DNA of 64,000 nucleotides from the NCBI GenBank assembly GCA_907163345.1, contig CAJQUN010000009.1, forward strand, positions 4,092,001-4,156,000. Reading direction: 5' to 3'. This DNA comes from Haberlea rhodopensis (taxonomy: Eukaryota; Streptophyta; Magnoliopsida; Lamiales; Gesneriaceae). The notes below the pieces were generated by a model, which worked only from the letters and a program-made list of their open reading frames with translations, made no database searches and had not been told where the DNA came from. This document shows positions 35,394 to 49,400 of the stretch, in pieces. Position 1 is the first letter of the stretch, and each line of letters starts with the position of its first letter. The position numbers and the translations under genes are program-made.

Positions 35394-38300
35394 ATGGGCA
35401 AGGACAGGAACCTAACAGCCGAAGCGGCCAACGGAGCGGCACCGTCTAAACACGGCCAACGTATGTCCAAATCCAATCATGAATCCGAGTCAGAACCCGA
35501 CCCGGACTCCGATTCAGACTCGGAGCCCGAAGAGGGATCCAGAAAATCAGAAGCTAGGAGAAAACGAAGCAAGAGCAGTAAGAGTAAAAGCCGAACCTCC
35601 ACCTCAAAGAGAAAACGGTCGAGAGACAGTGATTCTTATACGTCATCTTCAGATTACGGTTCAGAGTCGGAATCCGAGTCTGACTACTCATCCGATTCGG
35701 AGGAGGAGAGGAGGCGTCGGAGGAAGGAGAGGAAGAAGGAGAAGCAGAGGAAGGATAGGAAGGAGAGGAAGAGAAGAGAAGAAGAGAAGAAGAGGAAGGA
35801 TAAGAAAAGGCGTGATAAGAAGAAAGAGAAAGATAAGGGGAAGAAAGGTGCCGTCACCAACTCGTGGGGGAAGTATGGAATTATCAAAGAAACTGATATG
35901 TGGTGTGTTTACTCGTTCTTTTACTCTTCTTCCGAGTATTTTTAACGTTAGCTTTCTTTCTTCTTCTTTTTTTGATGTTGAAAGTTGGTTTATATCTGAT
36001 GTGCTTTGGTGTAATTTTTTGCTTCTTGGTTGGGATAGCGATCAATTTGAAATTAAAAGTGGCACTCAGAAGTAAGGAGTGGCTGAATGTTGTTATCTAT
36101 TTCTGCTTTGATGAATGAATCTGGATTTTGTGAATGGTGTAGAGATCAAATAGTTAAGTTAAAGATAGAATTTTTCTAGTAAGTTACCCATCATGCTTAT
36201 CTGCAGATGTACTGTTTAAATGGTACAATCATATGCTAATTTGCCAGGATTGGTAGGATGTCGTGTCTTTCTGTTTTAAAACGTTAGTCCCAAATTTTCT
36301 AATTTCTTTTGCAGCACGTGTTTTAGTGTCTTTTCGATGCTTCAACAAATGCCAGTCCCTTTTCTGTATCTCAAATCTGAACGAATGTGCCACTAGAGTT
36401 TGTGAGTGTAATACTGATGATAGCAGTGGAAGCTGCTGCATGATAGAAGGTGAATGTTTCAGTGGAATTTAGTGGGAAATCTTGCATCCCCCTAAATATT
36501 TTAAGGTGAAAGAAACCCGGCGCTGAATTTATTTGTGGAAAAAAACATAGATAGCAAAGGTGAACAATTGATCAGGGTGTGTTTTCAACCTGTTAACTAT
36601 TTGGTTGAATTGGATTATTGGATAGTGGTGATTTCCGATGTCTCATATGTGGTTCTTAACCTCACGACCATGTTGGTAGAGCAAGTACAACTTGGTCACT
36701 GTTAAGTCTAAATTCTGAAACTGCTATGTTACAACTGTAGGTCTTTTGTTCTTCGAATTTCCTGGTGCTTGCAAGATGTAGGGTCTGTTAGTGCTGCATT
36801 GATGTGGTCTGAGTCCTTGCAGATTATTTCAATTCTTTCCCTTTATTTTGAGTTCTGATGTTGCATAGTTGGGCCGCTTTTAAGACAATTGTTTGACAAA
36901 ATTGTTTATTTTAGGAATAAACGACCAGAGTTTACTGCATGGTTAGCAGAAGTGAAGCAGGTAACCCTTTTTTGGCAAATCTGAGTTTTTTTTCTTTGAA
37001 CCTGTTGCTTTTTTCCGTATGGTCTATGTTTATAATGTTCAGCGAACTTCTAATTCACTTGCATCCATTACATTTCGTGGCATTCATGTGGAAAAATTGC
37101 ATGATGATTAGCTGTGAATAAGCATGGTGCCTTTTTATCTGCTCCATCAGATATGTGAGATACATAAGCTTTATGCATCAGTTTTTAAAGTACTGTTGAG
37201 GTTTTACCCTGATTAACAATCCAAAACATTTTATATGTTCGAACAGGTGAATCTGGAAAGTCTGCCTAATTGGGAAGAGAAGCAGCTGTTTAAAGAGTAA
37301 TGCAAATATTTTAGTTAGTTATGTGTACAAATACTGTGCTCTGATAGATGAATAAGGATGGCTTTAATATTATATCGGGTACCTTCACTATTGTCTAAAA
37401 TTGACACATGTATGTATTTGCAGTTTCATGGAGGATCATAACACAGCTACATTCCCATCAAAAAAGTGAGGCTTCCTTGATAATAACACATTGGTTTTCA
37501 AAGCTATTTATTTTCTCGTCTTTTCTCCTCTCCCTTATGATTGGTGGCTCTGGATATTCTTATTTGTCTCAGTAATTTGTTATCCAAAATTCATTCTTTT
37601 TGTTTTGATATTTTTTTCCCTTTTCTTCTTAATTGTATTGTGATACATGTGTATTAGCCCAAGGAGTGAGGGATGTTATCTTATTTTTAGAGATCATTCT
37701 TTGTTGTTCCCACTTCCACTGTTTCTTCTGGACACTGATTTTCCCTCTATTATTCGTGGTTGCAGATATTATGATCTTGATGCGTACTATCTTGCTAAAA
37801 TGAAAAAGGAAGAGAAAAGGGGATATTTGAAGGTTCAGGACACAGAACGAACTCTGTTCAATGACGAAGAACAGCGGAGGTTAGTTTAAATTTTAGCAAA
37901 TGTTTATTAACTTCCACACATTCAGACGCTAAACAGTCGGAGGTTAGTTCTAAATTTTAGCAAATGTTTGTTAACTTCCACGATGTAGCCTGTAGGCTGT
38001 AGCCACTATTCATCATTGAATTTATATTTTATATAACGGAAAATTTTGTTTTAGCTCTATATACAAACTTGTACAATTTAAACAATATGCTTTCTCGTAA
38101 ACATTAGGACAAAATACTTCCACTTCCATATGTAACGCTCTGTGGTTTGCTGTGGAGTATAATACCAAATCTCTAGTGGTGTTTATATTCTTATTATTGT
38201 CTTCAATAGTTTGCGTTAAGCAAGATTGTTTCTGCAAATGGTCTTATTCCCTGTACTCTTTTCTTTGCCTAATTTCAGGCAAGAACTTCGGATAGAGCGT

Positions 38301-38649
38301 GAAAGACAGAAGGAAGAACAAGTGGTGGCGTTAAAGAGTTCCATGCAAAGTGGAATGGTATCATTTTGTTCGAAGATCCATATTCTTCTCCATCTAACTT
38401 CATATTTGAAACACATGTGTCACTTGTTTCACTGTCTGAATTTCTAGGCTCAAGCAATGAAAGAGCAAGCTCAGCTGAGGGAAGAGATGGCGTACCAATA
38501 CAAACTTGGTAACTTCGAGGTGAGAATAATGATGAAGTGTTGTATCAAAGGAGTCTTTAGTTGTAGTTGTGTGCTAACCGTTCTCTACTTCGAATTCATA
38601 GGCAGCGGCTGCTATTCAAAGAAGACTTGACCCAGATATTGCTATGTAA
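35394..38649 (+). CDS. SCI1: Nuclear RS/KE-rich protein, SCI1-like, eight exons
   Basis: Exons: 35394-35902, 36915-36960, 37247-37296, 37424-37465, 37766-37879, 38279-38357, 38448-38519, 38602-38649, all with GT-AG ends and matching phases; 319 aa. The start is the ATG at 35394. Residues 1-110 are acidic and Ser-rich with SDSDSEPEE and RS-like stretches; 110-160 are extremely Lys/Arg/Glu-rich (a long charged helix or nuclear-localisation region). The folded-looking part follows: SWGKYGIIKETDMWNKRPEF, TAWLAEVKQVNLESLPNWEE, DHNTATFPSKKYYDLDAYY, ending AAAIQRRLDPDIAM. I recognise this as the family of tobacco stigma/style cell-cycle inhibitor 1, a nuclear protein; the role is known only from that family. 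The match is from memory, so the name is moderately sure and the gene structure very sure. Confidence 0.85.
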
Positions 38650-40404
38650 AAGGTTTGGCAGAACTACGGTTACTAAGTTTGAGTGTATAACCATCAAAGG
38701 ATTATGTCTCTTGACGCGATGTTCCTTGTGTTTCTTTCTGAGCATCTATCTATGCTTGGAAGTCACTGATGTTTAGGCTACTCGTTACACTTTTGTGGGG
38801 ACATATTTTTTATCTCCTACGTACGCATTTAATCTGTTATTGGCTCATAAAAGATCCATAAAATATCGATTTAGCAAGTGCTTCAATTACGTCTTAGAAT
38901 GTAAGAGTGTTAATAATTTTTATGATTTTTTTATGCTACCCCAGGGCCAGGGCACTGTCTTTTGGAGTGCATCAACTATTGATTTGGAATATATCAAATG
39001 ATTAATGTGTTTTTAAGGTAGCATCAAACTAAAACTAACACTCGGATAAAAATGTAGTATCACTGCCTGATGTGTATTCATTGAATCTCATGTGGCCCCT
39101 ATCCGTTCTCGAATATTCAATTAATGAAAGTCTGAAACACTTTGGCTTATCCATTGACGGTCTTTAAGACCCATGAGACAATGACAGATAAATAATAATG
39201 AAATTTAGATCCGATCTTATAGTGCAACATTAATCAATCGCCACCGTTTTTGGTGTATTTCTTTGTGTTAGGCATTAATTATTACATTATTTATCAATAA
39301 AATATATCGCACTCAATTTTTTTTTCCCAGCATATATCGCACTCAAATTATTTATAATATTTTGTAATTATAGAATAGGAGTGAAAAAAATCATGTAAAA
39401 TTACTATTATTTATTTGTAGTCCGACATTGTTTAAATCGATGTCAAAAGAAAATGGTGAATAATGTGTAATAAAATAATTATCTGAAAAAAATTACATAA
39501 ATTGTGTTGATAACTATGTGTGACAAAGGAACTTACTGATCAACCGAAAGCTGAAAAGTTTTAACAAAACGTAACGTTTACAGACACACAACTGAGTGAA
39601 ACTCCGTAATTTCCTTATACTTTCCATATATACCTGCATTCCACGCGCCACTCACATAAGATTGTTCAACTGACCGTTATCAGCTGAGAACTAGCAGAAA
39701 ACTGAACAAATTTGTGTGGGGGAACTGAAACTCACGCGCTGATCATGGAGTGTGGTATCCGGAAATTTAACCGCTGTACAAAGCAGGATAGCGACGTCTG
39801 ACTTTTCACTCCTCCCATTCAGCATTTGCTTGCTTTTAGGAGAGATAAACTCGAAGCAAAAGTTTCCACCTCTTTTCAACTTTATTGTAGCTTTTTGCCC
39901 GTTTCCAGCTAAATCTAAAGGTGTTACTGCCTTTCTTTTTTCCTCTTTCTTTATTTCAATCTTGTTATTTTTTGCTTAATTAATGCTACATGCGTGGTTC
40001 AACCCTGTTCTTTTAAGGCAATATTTTGTTACCAGTTTTTTTGTTTTTCCTGGGAGTTGATGGATCATTAATGTAGGTTCCAACAGTGAGATATCATCAT
40101 TTGGTGATAGTTTTCTTTAAATTTTGTTTCGAAGAGTTAGTTTAAGTTTTCTCATTTATTATAGAACTGTTATGTTCCACCTTTTTCTGTTTAATTATTT
40201 GGGGGTAATTATAATAATTTTGTAAAGCTGCAGTTTACATGTTTTGCTCCAGAATGGGGATTTGGAGAGATCCTTGCATCTGTTTTTTTTTTCTCGTTTC
40301 TTTACAATTTACTTTTTACAGATTGGACGGGCGCTTTATGTATTGGCTATGCGGAGTACTTTTCCAGAAGGTAGATTGAAGAAACTGTGCGATAATTTGG
40401 ATCA
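38650..40404. other. Region between the SCI1-like and SRF genes
   Basis: 3' flank of the first gene and promoter/5'UTR of the second. The piece 39680-40404 may hold 5'UTR exons of the SRF gene around an intron (an AAAG|GTGTTACT donor near 39920), which cannot be settled without transcripts. No other gene seen. Confidence 0.45.
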
Positions 40405-43400
40405 ATGGGTCGGAACAAATCTGGTGTGAATTGCCTCGATTTGGAGATCTTGATTGGGTTTACTTTGGTTTGTTCTATCCAAATGTGCTTTGGATATACC
40501 AATCCTAATGATGGTGAGTCCAAGTACAACGTAGGCCATTTGTTGTTTGCTGATATTTTTTCCCAGTCAAGCTCAAATGTTAAATTCTCAGCATAAACAA
40601 CACTGGTGAAGATTGGTTTTATAATTTATCTTAGATTCTAATCATTCGACAACTAGTAACCTAATTTATCAGCCTAGTTTGGTGGTAAGTAATTATTCCT
40701 ATATTTTGAGTTTAGGGATAATGCTGTTATGAGAATAATGCATCACTGCTTTTTTGAAAAGTAGCTGAACCATATGTTTTGTGCTAAGATGCAATTTTTA
40801 GGGGTCGCAATCTCAATTTTATTATATATGTGGGATATATAAATTACATATTGTCATCTTCATACTGCATGATAGTTTTAACATATTTTAGAATGGTTAA
40901 TTTCATTTTATGACTTCTTGGGCTGAGCTTTTTGTAGGATGAGAGAACAATCAATGTTTATTTCTCTATCTATTTGATGCTTTCTAGGTCCACGTTCTTG
41001 TTTGAATATCCAACTTATATTCATAATCCAGTTGATGATGCTAACCACCACAATTTTGCTTTCGGATTTATGTTATTTCGAACTAGTTGCTGCTATCAAT
41101 AGCCTATATGCTTCATTGGGATCTCCCCCTCTTCCGGGATGGGTTGCTATTGGTGGAGACCCATGTGGTCAACCTTGGCAAGGTGTTGGTTGTGATATCA
41201 CGAACTCTTTCGTAATTTCAATGTAAGGATCTCTTTATTATAACTCGCCTTTTATGTTAATTAAAGAGAACTTAAGTTCTTATAACATGACATCTCATTT
41301 TGTAGAAAAATTGTCGGAGCTAATTTAGGCGGAGAATTGGGAGACAATCTTGGAGCATTTTCTTCCATACAAGATATGTGAGTGCCACCCTAACAATCAA
41401 ATATTCATTTTTCATCTGGAAGTATATATATACGCAGGAATTGTTGGGAAATATATTCTTGGTGCATTAGTAACTATTGGATTATGCTTCTTGATTTGAT
41501 TCTATATGGATCACATGTTGGTCTCACTAGATCCAACAGTGTCAATCTTCCCTCAGTATTTCACTTGGGGTTTAACAGCTACTTGGTTTTATTGCAGAGA
41601 ACTGAGCAACAACCTCATCGGGGGCAACATTCCTGATAATTTACCAAATACATTGGTAACCTTGTATGTTCTGAGACATTCTGGATAAAAGTAAAAGTAA
41701 ATTGAGGAAAAAACGAAGCAGAATTTCTATGCTACATTACTAATATTTTGTCTGATGCAAGTTATTCTATGCGCCTAACCAAGCGAGAAATGTGATCGAT
41801 TTTCTTTACGTTCAGCAGTTTTCTTTCAGATAACAAGCTGACTGGAAATATACCTAGTTCTTTATCATCTCTGAGCAGCCTATCAGCAATGTAAGTAATT
41901 TTATTTATTTTTAGCAAAGCAATGTAAGTATTGATAACCACTAATTTGTGCTCTGGTTAACTCTCAACTATTTAGCTGTTATCTTCCTTTACAATTTATG
42001 GTTTCCTTTCAACTGTTTTACTGTCATCTTTCCTTAATAATTTGTGGTTTCCTTCAGGTCTCTTAACAACAATGAATTAACTGGAGAAATTCCTGATGCT
42101 TTTGAAGGCCTGACACAGTTGGTTAATTTGTGCGTACCAAATATTGAAGCATGTATTATTGGGACAATGATATTATGATGTTGTATGTAATATGTCACAG
42201 CATTTTTCTTTCACAGAGATTTATCGAGTAACAACTTGAGTGGGGAGTTGCCACCATCAATGGGCAATTTGTCGATTCTTACTACCCTGTGAGTATATTG
42301 CCTTCTTCTGTTAATTATTTTTTCTGTTTTTTTTACATAATGGCTACTAATTTCGTAATTGGCAGTCATTTGCAGAATAATCAGCTCTCTGGAACTCTCG
42401 ATGTCTTACAAGTTCCTCCTCTTAAAGATTTGTATAATTCTTGCCATATAATATTCTGTCATCCTTTATGATTTCCGATAACAAGCCCATTTAATGCCTT
42501 TTTCAATCTGACAGAGATATACGGAATAATTTATTTTCTGGACCACTACCTGCAAAGTTGTCGAGCATCCCCAATTTTCGGTAGGCCTGAAATACTCAAT
42601 CTGTTTCAGCATTTTTTTTGACTAATTGACATTGAAGCTGATAGGATTTACTATTGTTGAATTTATGCCTGTCTGATGCTATATTTGTGCATCCTCGTAT
42701 TCATCTCTCTCATTTCATATGACTGAATGTGACAAGATTTCTTAATCCATCAAAAAGTTAAAATCTGAGTACAGGACTGAAGTATTGCATCCAAATTTAT
42801 AATGTAAGATTATGTAAAATCTTACTTGCAAATTGCATTTTTAATTTGTTGCCTTCGATTGTAAAACAAATGGTCTCCTATGATCAGTTCTCAATCAATA
42901 AAATGTTTACATGAGAAATGAAGGGAAAATTGGGATTCAGTCTCCATGTCAGAAAAGCTTAGTTTCAGCTCCCTAGCCCTACATGTTTTTTTTCCATTTA
43001 AGCTCCATGAACTTTGGAACCCACAAATCATAGCTTTCATATCCAATTTGAGTCGGTTGATACTCTTAATTGGTAAGTCATTGCTTTAATTTGAATGTCG
43101 TATACCCAAATTTGTAATTGGGTGCTACAAAATACTTTTCTTATTACAGTATCCAAAATTGTTATTCTAATTTCGCACCCGAAATTTATAATTTACATAT
43201 CCAATTTGAGTCACTTGGCACCTCAAATGCTTACATTTGTGCCATAATTTCAATGATATGTACATTGACCCAAAAAGTGTAATATTTCAAACCTAAAAAT
43301 TATAATTACATACTTAATTTGATTCAATTGGTAAAAAGGTCAAGTTTGAATTGATAAAACATGTGGGGGCCACGGAGATGAAATTTTCTAACATGGGGGC

Positions 43401-46400
43401 TGAATCATAATTTATTTTTGGTGCAGTGACTGAATCCTAAGTTCTCCCATGAAATTGTAAAATGAAGTTGTAGAAGTACTTATGTTTGTTCTAAACTTGG
43501 ATATATGTCTTTGCTCCTCCCTCGTGGAGAAGCGTATTGTTGGAACCTTCAGTAACTATAGCTAAAGCTCTGTAGTTGCAGCAATTTACTTCTGCGCCCT
43601 AAAACAATCACGTGGTTAAATTCTGTATCATTTAAAATAAAAAATTCCCAATGCGGATAGAAACACAAGAATATCATAACGTTAGTTATTATCTGCTTCC
43701 TTATTTCCTTTTCTGAACTGCAGAAAAGATGGGAATCCATTCAATAATAACATTGCACCATTACCTCCACCAAGTTCCTCAGGACCACCATTTTTTCCTG
43801 GACCAACTTCTGATAAAACGCCACCACCTTCCAACAAATTATCTCCAACTTCTGGACGAAGACCTGGAAAGCAGGTTGATGGGCCATCTGCTACAGTGGA
43901 ATCAAATTCTGAAAATTCAAAAAAATCTCCGAGCACAAAAAGAATTGTATGGATTTCCATTGCATCTGTGTTGTCATTCATAATACTCCTACTGGCAGCC
44001 CTACTTTTTATGCCAAGATGCCTTCGTGAAAGAAGGGAAACATATAGAACCCCAAAACGGCGAGAAGTAACTCCATATAATGGAGCTAGAGAAAATCCTC
44101 AAGGCAGTGGTTCAGTTACCCAACCAAGAAACGATGAAGAGAAGGGTAATGCAAAGTTTTTATATTCGTATATTTGCATGTACAAAAGCAAACTTCCTTC
44201 ATAATCCTTGGTTTGAAGCTTAAGTTCCTAAACATGTTTCAAGTAGTTAATTATTGAATTTTTCGGCACCTTTGAGAATCATGTACAAATTTGTGAAAGT
44301 AGTAAAAATGGCTAGTTTTACAAGCAACTTTTTTTTTCGAAAATGCTCGTATTTGTATTTTATATACATGAAAATAGAAATTCTTTGGACTTTTGGACGG
44401 AAACATGGAAATTTATTACATGCCAAGAGCCCTTTATAGTTACACGGTTTTTGATTTTGTGAACAGCTTCTCCTGTTGTTCTTGTGAGGCCAAAGGAAGA
44501 GAATCAACCTAGAGCATTGGGTTCAATTCCCAAATCATGTGGTGCTGAAGATGAGGTGATTAAGAAACAGATTGGTGGAGTGCCTAGGAAGAATTATCAT
44601 GAGATAGATTTGAGTGGATTTGATTTAGATGTCATGCGGCCGCCACCTCCATCGCCGCCGCCACTTCCTCCTCCATCCCAACCTTTTCCACCACAGAAGG
44701 TTATTGTAAATCCTGTTACAGCAGTTGAAGCTGCAGCAGAAAAGCCTTTGCGTCTTCCTGCCACTTCTGTGAAAGCTTACACGATAGCATCTCTTCAGCA
44801 GTATACAAATAGCTTTTCACAAGAAAATCTTGTCGGGGGTGGAATGCTAGGAAATGTTTACAGGGCACATCTACCTGATAGAAAGGTAAGACTTTCAACC
44901 ATTTATACAGATTCAACCAGTTAATACCTAGTTTCCGTTGCAAGCATCAGATTTCATTTTCTGTAATTTGCATATATATTAAGAGGCATCTAGATTTCAT
45001 GCTGACTAGGTGATATGATGTACGGAAGTCGGGACTGTGTATAAATTGGCTTGCAAATTCAAACTGCTACTTGGAAAAGAGGTTCTTTTTCTGTTTATTC
45101 CTTATTACTCCCGAGACAGTGGAGTTATAGGGCCACTGTGCAATACCCTGATGCCTTCCATCTTCAACAAAAATAGCTCAATGTGCTGTTGTGAATGTTT
45201 GCTACTCTCCTACACTCCTTTATGGGTATTTTTTTAAAAAAAAATATCCTTAACATGGGTGGATATCTAAGTGCCAAAACATCATGTCATCAGATATTTA
45301 CGACAAGTTGGTACATGATACTGCATAGTATACAGCTAAAGTAAAATCTATATATCTTGGAGACAATCCCTCAAATTATGGACACAATGCCTCTATTCAC
45401 GTCCCATCTACTCCTCTACAGCTAAATCTTATAATCACCTAAAAATTGATCTTACGACAGCTATCTACGCCTAGTATGTGCAACACCATAATTGTGCTCG
45501 ATACAACCTCCCATCTCATATGCTAGTTTCCAGCTCCCATGGCTTACTATCTTACACCTTCCTTCATGAGGCAAACATACACTCCTAGGAATTGCGTACA
45601 ACATATGGTCTTGTATCTTCCTTCACGATGTACTCATGTCAAATGATGTACGACCAACCGCTAAGACTAGAGCCTGGCCTGGCCTTATATCTCCTATCTT
45701 GAGGAAGGTACGCCCCACTATGCTCTTCAATCAATCATCCTCTAGTATCATCATCAAGGTTATTAGTAAAACAGTTTGAGTATCACGACATGCTCGATGA
45801 AACTAAAGGTGCATAAATTGCTCCAATGTTTCATTGCGCAACAGATATTACATGTTGTTCTTGTTGACATCTTGAAATCAATACTTAATTGATAAACATC
45901 AACGATGAACCCTGATACGCTGAGAAGAAATACCAGAATTCTTAGAATATCTCACAGGGGTTTTTCGGTTTACATATGATTTTTTATTCATCACTTGAAA
46001 CCTAGGGCAAGTCCATTGCACCTTTTCATCAAGATGGCCATTAAGGAAGAGTCCTTTAGTTATTGCCAGTTGTCACTCTTCGACATTCTCTATTAGATTT
46101 TGGAAAACTGGGGATGACCAATTTTACGATAAACTAATCATATATATGGTGAACAATGCATGACCTTTTCTGAATTGTGTTGTATCAAAATTGGATTCAC
46201 TCACCAAATCCAATCAAAATAGTGTTTAGAAACGAAACTTCTTTTGATTATTCAAACGAACCAAATACTTAGGAAATCATATCGACCGCCTCTACTCTTG
46301 TCCTACCTAGCTCGGCTGAGAGCTAGATTTGCCCTTTTATAATCTCATCTTCAATTCCTCCATGTGCTCTTCCAGTGGTCTGTGAAATCATATGTGTGGT

Positions 46401-49400
46401 ATTGCTTTCACATTCGATGGATTTTTTATTGAGATTGAGATAGGTGTGGATGGTGGCTTCTGTGTCACCGAAATCATGCGTAAAGGGATTGAGTAACCAC
46501 AATGTCTATGTTTACCTTGCGTCTCGTCCTCAAGAAAGTTTTTGAAATAAGATAATTAACTTGGTTTTTTCCCGACGAGACTTTGAACGAGTAAAATAAA
46601 AAAATAAAAAAACTTTTTTTTGTGGGACTAATATGCACTCTCTGTTCAATGATTAGCCAAGGAAAATAAGTTTTATTGCCTTGGCATCTAACTTCTCTTT
46701 GGTTTGATCATTATTATTTTGAACCAAAGCAGAAACAATGATGCTTGAAAGCAAGATACTGAGTGTCCATGTTGGAAAATAGAAGTCAGGTAAGATACAG
46801 AAGGAAAATGGAAATGGAAAATTATTGATTTAAAAGCAGTCAAGAAAGCATGAGCCTGTTAACAGTTGGAACATATGCTGTAACCTCAATGTCTATGTTT
46901 ACCTTGCGTCTCCTCCTCAAGAAAGTTTTTGAAATAAGATAATTAACTTGATTTTTTCCCGAACGCTACTTTGAACGAGTAAAATAAAAAATAAAATAAA
47001 AAACTTTTTTTTTGCGGGACTAATAGGCACTATCTGTTCAATGATTAGCCAAGGGAAATAAGTTTGATTGTCTTGGCATCTAACTTCTCTTTGGTTTGAT
47101 CATTATTATTGTGAACCAAAGCAGAAACAATGATGCTTGAAAGCAAGATACTGAGTATCCATGTTGGAAGATAGAAGTCAGGTAAGATACAGAGGAAAAT
47201 GGAAATGGAAAATTATTGATGTGAAAAGAAGCAGTCAAGAAAGCATGAGCCAGTTAACAGTTGGAACATATGCTGTAAACATCAGGCAGCATAGGACTTC
47301 AGCTCTCAATTTGTATGCTTCCCAATGGAAAATGATGTTCGAATAATCATACTTCAAAACTGAGAATAATTTGGTGAAAGGAATTTGATCTGACCATCCA
47401 CCCAAACTATTCTCTATTTACTTCTCTCTCTATCAAATTATTTCTTTTCCTGATGGTATAAATGAATGGTTACAACATATATGTTTTCATTCCTGCATAT
47501 ATCTATCATTTGGAAGAAACTTTAACTCTTACAACTCGAAAGAAATTATTTGATACTTAATTCTCTCTTATTCTTCTTTAGTTGCTTGCAATCAAGAAAT
47601 TGGACAAAAGAGTTACCAAACAACAGAAGGATGATCAATTCATTGAGTTGGTGAATAATCTCGATAAAATTCGACATGCTAATGTTGTTGAGCTCATGGG
47701 TTATTGCGCTGAGCATGGACAAAGACTGCTCATCTTTGAATATTGTACTTTCGGAACACTTCAGGATGCTCTGCACTCTGACGATGAATTTAAGAAAAAA
47801 CTTTCATGGAACACCCGTATCAGGATGGCACTTGGAGCTGCAAGAGCATTGGAGTAAGCGAATTAACCCAATACACATGATTACCATTTTTGTTTTCTTT
47901 TTAAAATTTGAAATATGAAACTAAATATAATCAATCTATGTCTGATTGATTGAAGATTGTTTCTTTCCATTGACTATAGTCTATAATATCTACCTGTCTC
48001 TCTGTGATGGTTTCTTTCTTCACCTTTGGCAGAATTCTTTATTTATTTTAGTTTTTTTGAATTTCCTCACATGTTTTTCTAGATTCTAAAGTTTAGGTTC
48101 CCGAAGGATATATAATATTTATGGGCTCTGCTGTTAGTCGATTATCAAGTTTCTAATTCTGCCTGAACTGTTTCGTGAAGGTATCTTCATGAAGTCTGTG
48201 AACCGCAAGTAATTCACAGGAATTTCAAGTCTGCTAATGTTCTACTTGATGATGAACTTTCTGTCCGTGTATCTGATTGTGGTTTGGCTCCATTGATATC
48301 CTCTGGAGCTATTAGTCAGGTAATTTTAATATAATTCACTATCTAAATCAAACATATATATTCAATGCCTTGATGCTGATAAGTAGTGGAAATAATATGA
48401 CACTAGAAAAAACTTGGAACTGCGTTAGCCAGTGACTCCGGTGAATATGTTGAGCACGAATTGTTTCTGAATTGCCTGTTGATATTTTCATCATGTTCAA
48501 TCATATGTGGTACTTACTGGGATTCTGACCTTGTCTTGGTAAAATGAACCACTACATGTATACTTCTGTGCGTAATCCATTAAACAAGTTTGATGCAGAG
48601 CAGAAATCTTTGTGCTGTCTGCATTTTAAAGGTGGAAAAACATTTCAACCAAACAGGTAAAGACCTGCCGAAGGACCATATGCTGTGAACAACTGTGCTG
48701 AGAATTACGAGTTGAAGAATAAAATGAAATTTAATTTATCTGCAGACTTTAAAAACCAACACTTGAATCTCTGTAAATATCATGGTTTTGTAATTCTTCA
48801 TTTCAAGTACTTTTCAAGGTCATAACTATCATCTGAAATCATGCTTGGTTTATTTCATCAAAGAGGTAAATTGACCGAAAAGCCATCCTTTACAATCTTA
48901 AACAATGTATAAAAGCATTAAACTTCATTTTTGTACTGAAAATTTATGTGATTTGCTACCAAAAAAAAGTATGCTAATGACTATTCTACTTTATTCGACA
49001 GTTGTCAGGCCAGCTTCTCACAACCTATGGATATGGTGCCCCGGAATTTGAGTCTGGAGTATACACTTCAAAGAGTGATGTTTACAGTTTTGGAGTCGTC
49101 ATGTTGGAACTGTTAACGGGCAGAATGTCTTACGATAGGTAATATTTCATTCCGTGAAGTTGCTAAGTTTTTGGTATGTCCTTGTATACTTGCTACCTTA
49201 TTTTCTTCAAATCTTGCCTAGGACAAGGACTCGAGGAGAGCAATTTTTGGTAAGATGGGCAATTCCTCAGCTTCATGACATTGACGCCTTGTCGAGGATG
49301 GTTGATCCTGCTCTGAGTGGAAATTATCCGGTGAAATCTTTATCGCACTTTGCCGACATTATCTCCCGCTGTGTCCTGGTGAGCAGATTTAATGTATTTA

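Noticed and set aside
35479..36075. 198-codon plus-strand frame rich in Arg and Gly
   Set aside because: Shadow of exon 1 of the SCI1-like gene; the real frame continues across spliced exons.
44484..44924. Apparent separate small genes along 41000-49400
   Set aside because: They are exons of the single 16-exon SRF gene. Phases match across every junction.
45240..46480. Possible retroelement remnant in SRF intron 11
   Set aside because: Some phrases look transposon-like, but I could not find a domain, LTR pair or TIR to support a call.
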